A stretch of DNA of 64,000 bases from Candidatus Latescibacterota bacterium (GTDB lineage: Bacteria; JAAXHH01), in the NCBI GenBank assembly GCA_022823465.1, contig JAJEHX010000005.1:62001-126000 (forward strand), given 5' to 3'. A program made the translations under genes and the position numbers. Of this stretch, positions 63,401-64,000 are shown in pieces (position 1 is the first letter of the stretch; each line of letters begins with the position of its first letter). The notes under the pieces were generated by a model that was given only the letters and a program-made list of their open reading frames with translations, was not told the origin of the DNA and did not search any database.

Positions 63401-64000
63401 ATGAAGAAGATCCTGATCCCAACCGCCGCGATGGTACTCGCCGCCGCGTTCGTTCTTGGGAACTTCTCGACGCCGATGGCCGCCGGAGAAGCCCAGGTGG
63501 GCAGTGCAGCCCCGGATTTCACGCTGACGGACACCAAGGGCAACAGCGTGACGCTTTCGGATTACAGCGGCAAGTACGTGATCCTGGAGTGGATCAACTA
63601 CGACTGTCCCTTCGTGGCCAAGCACTACGACAGCAAGAACATGCAGGGCCTCCAGGACAAGTACCGTGAGCAGGGCGTGGTCTGGCTGGCCATCAACTCA
63701 TCGGCCCAAGGCAAGCAGGGTCAGTTCTCGAACGATGAGATCCACGCGCGCCTGAAGAAGCACGCCTCGACCGTGGACGCCTATCTGCTCGACGGCAGCG
63801 GCGATGTCGGCCGGACGTACGGCGCCACCCACACGCCGCATATGTATATCATCAACCCGGAAGGCACGCTGATCTACATGGGCGCCATCGACAGCATCCG
63901 CTCGGCGAACGTAGCGGACATTCCCAAGGCCGACAACTACGTCACCATGGCCATGGACGCCGTCGCTGAAGGCAAGGATATTTCGGTCAAGATGACCCGG
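63401..64000 (+). CDS. Periplasmic redoxin (AhpC/TSA-like) protein, 3' truncated
   Basis: The reading frame is open to the right edge; 200 codons are visible. A signal peptide spans residues ~1-28 (ILIPTAAMVLAAAFVLGNF then SAA-type processing near AAGEAQVG). Next is a redoxin fold with APDFTLTDTKGNSVTLSDYSG and the single visible Cys in WINYDCPFVAKHY; THTPHMYIINPEG holds the cis-Pro. It resembles the thioredoxin-like AhpC/TSA proteins often exported with DsbD, which lies 94 bases upstream. AGGAGG precedes the ATG. The C-terminus lies outside the window. Confidence 0.88.
   Translation, partial: MKKILIPTAAMVLAAAFVLGNFSTPMAAGEAQVGSAAPDFTLTDTKGNSVTLSDYSGKYVILEWINYDCPFVAKHYDSKNMQGLQDKYREQGVVWLAINSSAQGKQGQFSNDEIHARLKKHASTVDAYLLDGSGDVGRTYGATHTPHMYIINPEGTLIYMGAIDSIRSANVADIPKADNYVTMAMDAVAEGKDISVKMTR

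Overview
The window is a 64 kb piece of a GC-rich bacterial chromosome, densely packed with ordinary genes on both strands. I see no tRNA, rRNA, CRISPR array, insertion sequence, prophage or plasmid gene. The cell is a diderm: there is a DUF5916 outer-membrane protein, DsbD, and periplasmic or lipoprotein export signals. It respires with menaquinone made by the futalosine route and lives at least partly with oxygen (HemY-type porphyrinogen oxidase, three Fe(II)/2-oxoglutarate PhyH dioxygenases, a 1-Cys peroxiredoxin). DUF4175, DUF5916, GerW-like, OPT, ThuA and several PhyH genes together suggest a Gemmatimonadota- or Latescibacterota-like (FCB-side) lineage. That placement is inference and was not tested.

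Layout. 1-5.2 kb: truncated DUF4175 coiled-coil protein, HDAC-family deacetylase, aldo/keto reductase, lexA. 5.4-10.7 kb: GerW-like protein, OPT transporter with a lipoprotein, Gfo/Idh/MocA oxidoreductase, DUF815 ATPase. 10.7-15.3 kb: three-subunit molybdenum hydroxylase, then a MoaD/ThiS-like protein and a DUF167 protein. 15.3-19.0 kb: tex and a SelA-like PLP enzyme. 19.2-24.9 kb: menaquinone operon (UbiD-type decarboxylase, mqnE, mqnC, mqnA, DUF362). 24.9-33.6 kb: two class V PLP enzymes, a STAS protein, an IorA-like 2-oxoacid oxidoreductase subunit, an acyl-CoA ligase, a site-2 protease and a TPR protein. 33.8-39.4 kb: mobA, rsmI, Gfo/Idh/MocA, hemE carrying an N-terminal HemD-like half, and hemY. 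39.4-43.3 kb: PhyH, class III aminotransferase and SulP operon. 43.5-47.8 kb: pntAA-pntAB-pntB and purT. 48-53 kb: two more PhyH genes, ThuA, peroxiredoxin, and an SPFH protein with a ribbon-helix-helix partner. 52.9-57.9 kb: Nat-type ABC exporter whose second permease is fused to a CPBP protease, then a PmtA-like methyltransferase. 58.1-64 kb: DUF5916 protein, DsbD, and a redoxin cut by the right edge.

Pathway links: the Mo hydroxylase needs molybdenum cofactor, to which mobA belongs. hemE and hemY are consecutive-acting heme genes with overlapping stop and start codons. The mqn genes, the transhydrogenase and DsbD with its redoxin supply quinone, NADPH and thiol redox functions.

Promoters. 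Many intergenic regions contain sigma70-like elements (TTGAC[A/G/T] or similar, 17 bp, TATAAT-like), including back-to-back divergent pairs. Starts at GTG and TTG are common.

The observations most worth a second look are the HemD-half/HemE fusion, an AT-rich palindrome at the promoter of the SPFH/RHH pair, an IorA-like subunit without its ferredoxin domain or IorB partner, the permease/CPBP fusion, and a recurring pattern of short imperfect tandem duplications next to stop codons.
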